7,074 nucleotides of DNA from contig CAKUHW010000050.1 of the NCBI GenBank assembly GCA_934659415.1, forward strand, positions 1 to 7,074, given 5' to 3'. The notes beneath the pieces were generated by a model that searched no databases, had not been told where the DNA came from, and saw only the letters and a list, made by a program, of their open reading frames with translations. Below, one piece after another: positions 5,712 through 7,074 of this stretch; within the stretch, counting starts at the first letter, position 1; each line of letters starts with the position of its first letter. This DNA is from an uncultured Oscillospiraceae bacterium (GTDB taxonomy: Bacteria; Bacillota; Clostridia; Oscillospirales; Oscillospiraceae). Both the position numbers and the translations under genes were made by a program.

Positions 5712-5751
5712 CCCGGGAGAAATAATTTTTCTTTCCTGGGAAAATTTTTTT
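5712..5751 (+). terminator. Terminator-like hairpin upstream of the phage genes
   Basis: CCCGGGAGA (5712-5720) pairs with TTTCCTGGG (5732-5740) over 9 bp with two G-T wobbles and an 11-nt A/T-rich loop, followed by AAAA and then a run of seven T (5745-5751). On the plus strand this resembles a weak intrinsic terminator, though the T run is set back by four A. No plus-strand gene immediately upstream needs terminating, because the neighbouring operon runs the other way. It could insulate the phage genes, be the relic of a lost upstream gene, or be incidental. Confidence 0.35.
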
Positions 5752-5846
5752 ATATCCCTCGCGGATTTCGGCCATGTCGGGTTTACCATGGAGACAAGCC
5801 CACACGGCGGGGCGAAAAAATACGCCGCGAGAAGGAGGAGGTATCC

Positions 5847-6707
5847 ATGAAGGAAGCGAGACCGGAGGCCGCCCGGCTGGATCTGTTCGGCGAGGACGGC
5901 GGTACGCAGGCGGGCGCTGCGCCGGCAGCGCCCGGGGGTGACGCTCAGGCAGGCTCCGCGCCCACCCGGCGGAGCGCATCGGGCGAGGGGGCCGCGCCGC
6001 GGCCCCGGGAAGGAGCTCCCGCCGCCGGGGAGCGGACAGAGGACGGAAGCGGAGCGGGCGCGGACCAGGAGGCGCGCAGGCGGGCCTGGCGGGCCCTGGT
6101 GGGCGGGGAGTACAAGGACCTCTACACCGAGGACACCCAGCGCATCATCGACCGGCGCTTCCGGGAGGCCAAGCTGGCCCAGGGAGAGCTGGACCGGCTG
6201 CGGCCGGTGGTGGAGCGGCTGGAGCAGCGCTACCAGCTGACCGGGGGAGATACCGAGGGCCTTCTCCGGGCCATGGAGCAGGAGGACCGGGCGCGGGAAA
6301 GTCAGCGGGAGCGTGACGCCGTGCGGGCCGCTCAGCTCCGGACCCAGGCCGCCCGGCAGCAGCTGCGCAGCTGGGACGGGGAATTCCGGGCCCTCCGGGA
6401 GCGGTTCCCCCAGGCGGATCTGGCTGAGGAGGCCAAGGATCCCCGGTTTCTGGCGCTGCTGGGGGCCCGGGTACCCCTGGCCCAGGCCTATGGGGCCATC
6501 CATCTGGACGAGCTGCTGCGACAGGAGCGGCAGACGGCCGAAAAGCAGGTGGTGGACCACATCCGCGCCAAGGGGGTACGCCCGGCGGAAAACGGAGCCT
6601 CCGGCCAGGGAGCCTTCACCGTGAAGGACGACGTGTCCCGGCTCTCCCGCCGCCAGCGGGCGGAGCTGGCCAGGCGGGCCGCCAAGGGCGAGACCATTAC
6701 ATTCTGA
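5847..6707 (+). CDS. Phage scaffold-like head-assembly protein
   Basis: The 286-residue protein fits the class of scaffold-like proteins encoded just before N4-gp56 capsid genes in Clostridia phages. It has a short N-terminal tag (PEAARLDLFG, residues 6-15), a low-complexity Ala/Gly/Pro-rich region (about 18-74), then a charged, helical, probably coiled-coil body. The segment GEYKDLYTEDTQRIIDRRF (about 87-105) and the basic C-terminus (SRLSRRQRAELARRAAKGE, then TITF) resemble what I recall of such proteins. The expected role is to template procapsid assembly through its helical body and contact the capsid protein through its C-terminal helix. The start is set by AAGGAGGAGG (5832-5841), 5 nt from the ATG; a frame-open extension back to a TTG at 5703 has no ribosome binding site. 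The next gene, a capsid protein, starts 31 nt downstream. The assignment rests on context and architecture, since scaffold sequences are poorly conserved. Confidence 0.8.
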   Translation: MKEARPEAARLDLFGEDGGTQAGAAPAAPGGDAQAGSAPTRRSASGEGAAPRPREGAPAAGERTEDGSGAGADQEARRRAWRALVGGEYKDLYTEDTQRIIDRRFREAKLAQGELDRLRPVVERLEQRYQLTGGDTEGLLRAMEQEDRARESQRERDAVRAAQLRTQAARQQLRSWDGEFRALRERFPQADLAEEAKDPRFLALLGARVPLAQAYGAIHLDELLRQERQTAEKQVVDHIRAKGVRPAENGASGQGAFTVKDDVSRLSRRQRAELARRAAKGETITF

Positions 6708-6738
6708 ACCACATGGAAAAAGGAAAGGAGATCTGATC

Positions 6739-7074
6739 ATGATGTACGACTTTGAGCACAATGTTCCGGAGGCTGCCGTGCTGGACCTGTTCGGCGGCGT
6801 GGTGAACAAGACTGACAGCGCAGGGGCGGGCAACGACCTGTCCGGGGAGATGCGCACCTACTATTCCGACTATCTCATCGACATGGCTGAGCCCAACATG
6901 GTCCACGACCAGTTCGGCCAGAAGTGCCCCATCCCCAAAAACGGCGGCAAGACCATTGAATTCCGCAAGTACGATCCGCTGCCCAAGGCCCTCACCCCCC
7001 TCACCGAGGGTGTCACCCCCGACGGCCAGGCCATGAACCTGAGCACCGTCACCGCCACGGTGGCCCAGTACGGC
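6739..7074 (+). CDS. N4-gp56 family major capsid protein, 3'-truncated by window end
   Basis: 112 codons are present with no stop before the window end; the family usually has roughly 300-400 residues. The N-terminal half of the family's conserved region is clear: LSGEMRTYYSDYLIDMAEPN (about residues 40-59), VHDQFGQK, IPKNGGKTIEFRKYDPLPKA, LTEGVTPDGQAMNLSTVTAT and VAQYG. These match the N4-gp56 (HK97-fold) major capsid proteins of tailed phages, the main shell subunit. The start is the first of two adjacent ATGs (6739, 6742), preceded by AAAGGAG (6724-6730) at 8 nt. Residues 10-19 (PEAAVLDLFG) repeat the N-terminal tag of the scaffold-like protein encoded upstream. No terminase, portal or protease gene is found on its 5' side within the window. 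Confidence 0.93.
   Translation, partial: MMYDFEHNVPEAAVLDLFGGVVNKTDSAGAGNDLSGEMRTYYSDYLIDMAEPNMVHDQFGQKCPIPKNGGKTIEFRKYDPLPKALTPLTEGVTPDGQAMNLSTVTATVAQYG

Noticed and set aside
5703..5731. TTGTCA as a plus-strand -35 box for the phage genes
   Set aside because: No acceptable -10 box lies 16-18 nt downstream; the hexamer overlaps the complement of the minus-strand TTGACA.
5703..5846. TTG start extending the scaffold-like protein by 48 residues
   Set aside because: No ribosome binding site, and the extension overlaps the opposite operon's -35 box and an A/T-rich hairpin; AAGGAGGAGG directly precedes the ATG at 5847.

Overview
The window is GC-rich bacterial DNA with dense, mostly strand-consistent genes, strong AGGAGG-type ribosome binding sites and G/C-dominated third codon positions. 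Protein styles (a Gram-positive GyrA, a CadC/SmtB-like ArsR regulator, a clostridial-type scaffold and N4-gp56 capsid pair) and an intergenic palindromic element suggest a high-GC Clostridia genome, most likely an Oscillospiraceae/Ruminococcaceae gut commensal. This assignment is inference from sequence style, not a search result.

Layout. (1) 1-2290, plus strand: the 3' three quarters of gyrA, followed 4 nt later by a small two-helix membrane protein with a C-terminal SHOCT domain, probably translationally coupled. (2) 2291-2570: non-coding DNA with a compact REP-like hairpin and a roughly 135-bp composite inverted-repeat element resembling a MITE. (3) 2571-3014, plus strand: rnhA (RNase HI), closed by a 14-bp terminator stem at 3053-3088 shared with a convergent operon. 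(4) 5640-3099, minus strand: a metal-efflux operon in the order ArsR/SmtB regulator, 73-residue free-standing heavy-metal-associated (HMA) protein, then a Zn/Cd/Pb-type P1B ATPase without its own HMA domain. Its promoter (TTGACA-17-TATCAT) and a 12-2-12 operator over the -10 box can both be read at 5660-5709. (5) 5847-7074, plus strand: a phage head-assembly pair, a scaffold-like protein and the start of an N4-gp56 family major capsid protein, cut by the window end.

How the genes work together. The metal operon is self-contained: the regulator carries ligands for two ArsR metal sites, should release the operator when Zn/Cd/Pb rises, and so induces the HMA carrier and efflux ATPase. The two phage genes form an assembly module: scaffold and capsid are adjacent and share a near-identical N-terminal decapeptide (PEAAxLDLFG). 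No terminase, portal, protease or integrase lies upstream of them; they abut the metal operon's divergent promoter. This makes 5641-5846 the most interesting junction in the window (prophage edge, prophage remnant, domesticated capsid module, or assembly join).

Nothing here by itself proves a new system. The strongest leads are the orphan scaffold-capsid module with its shared N-terminal tag, the nested inverted repeats around the metal operator, and the composite palindromic repeat before rnhA.
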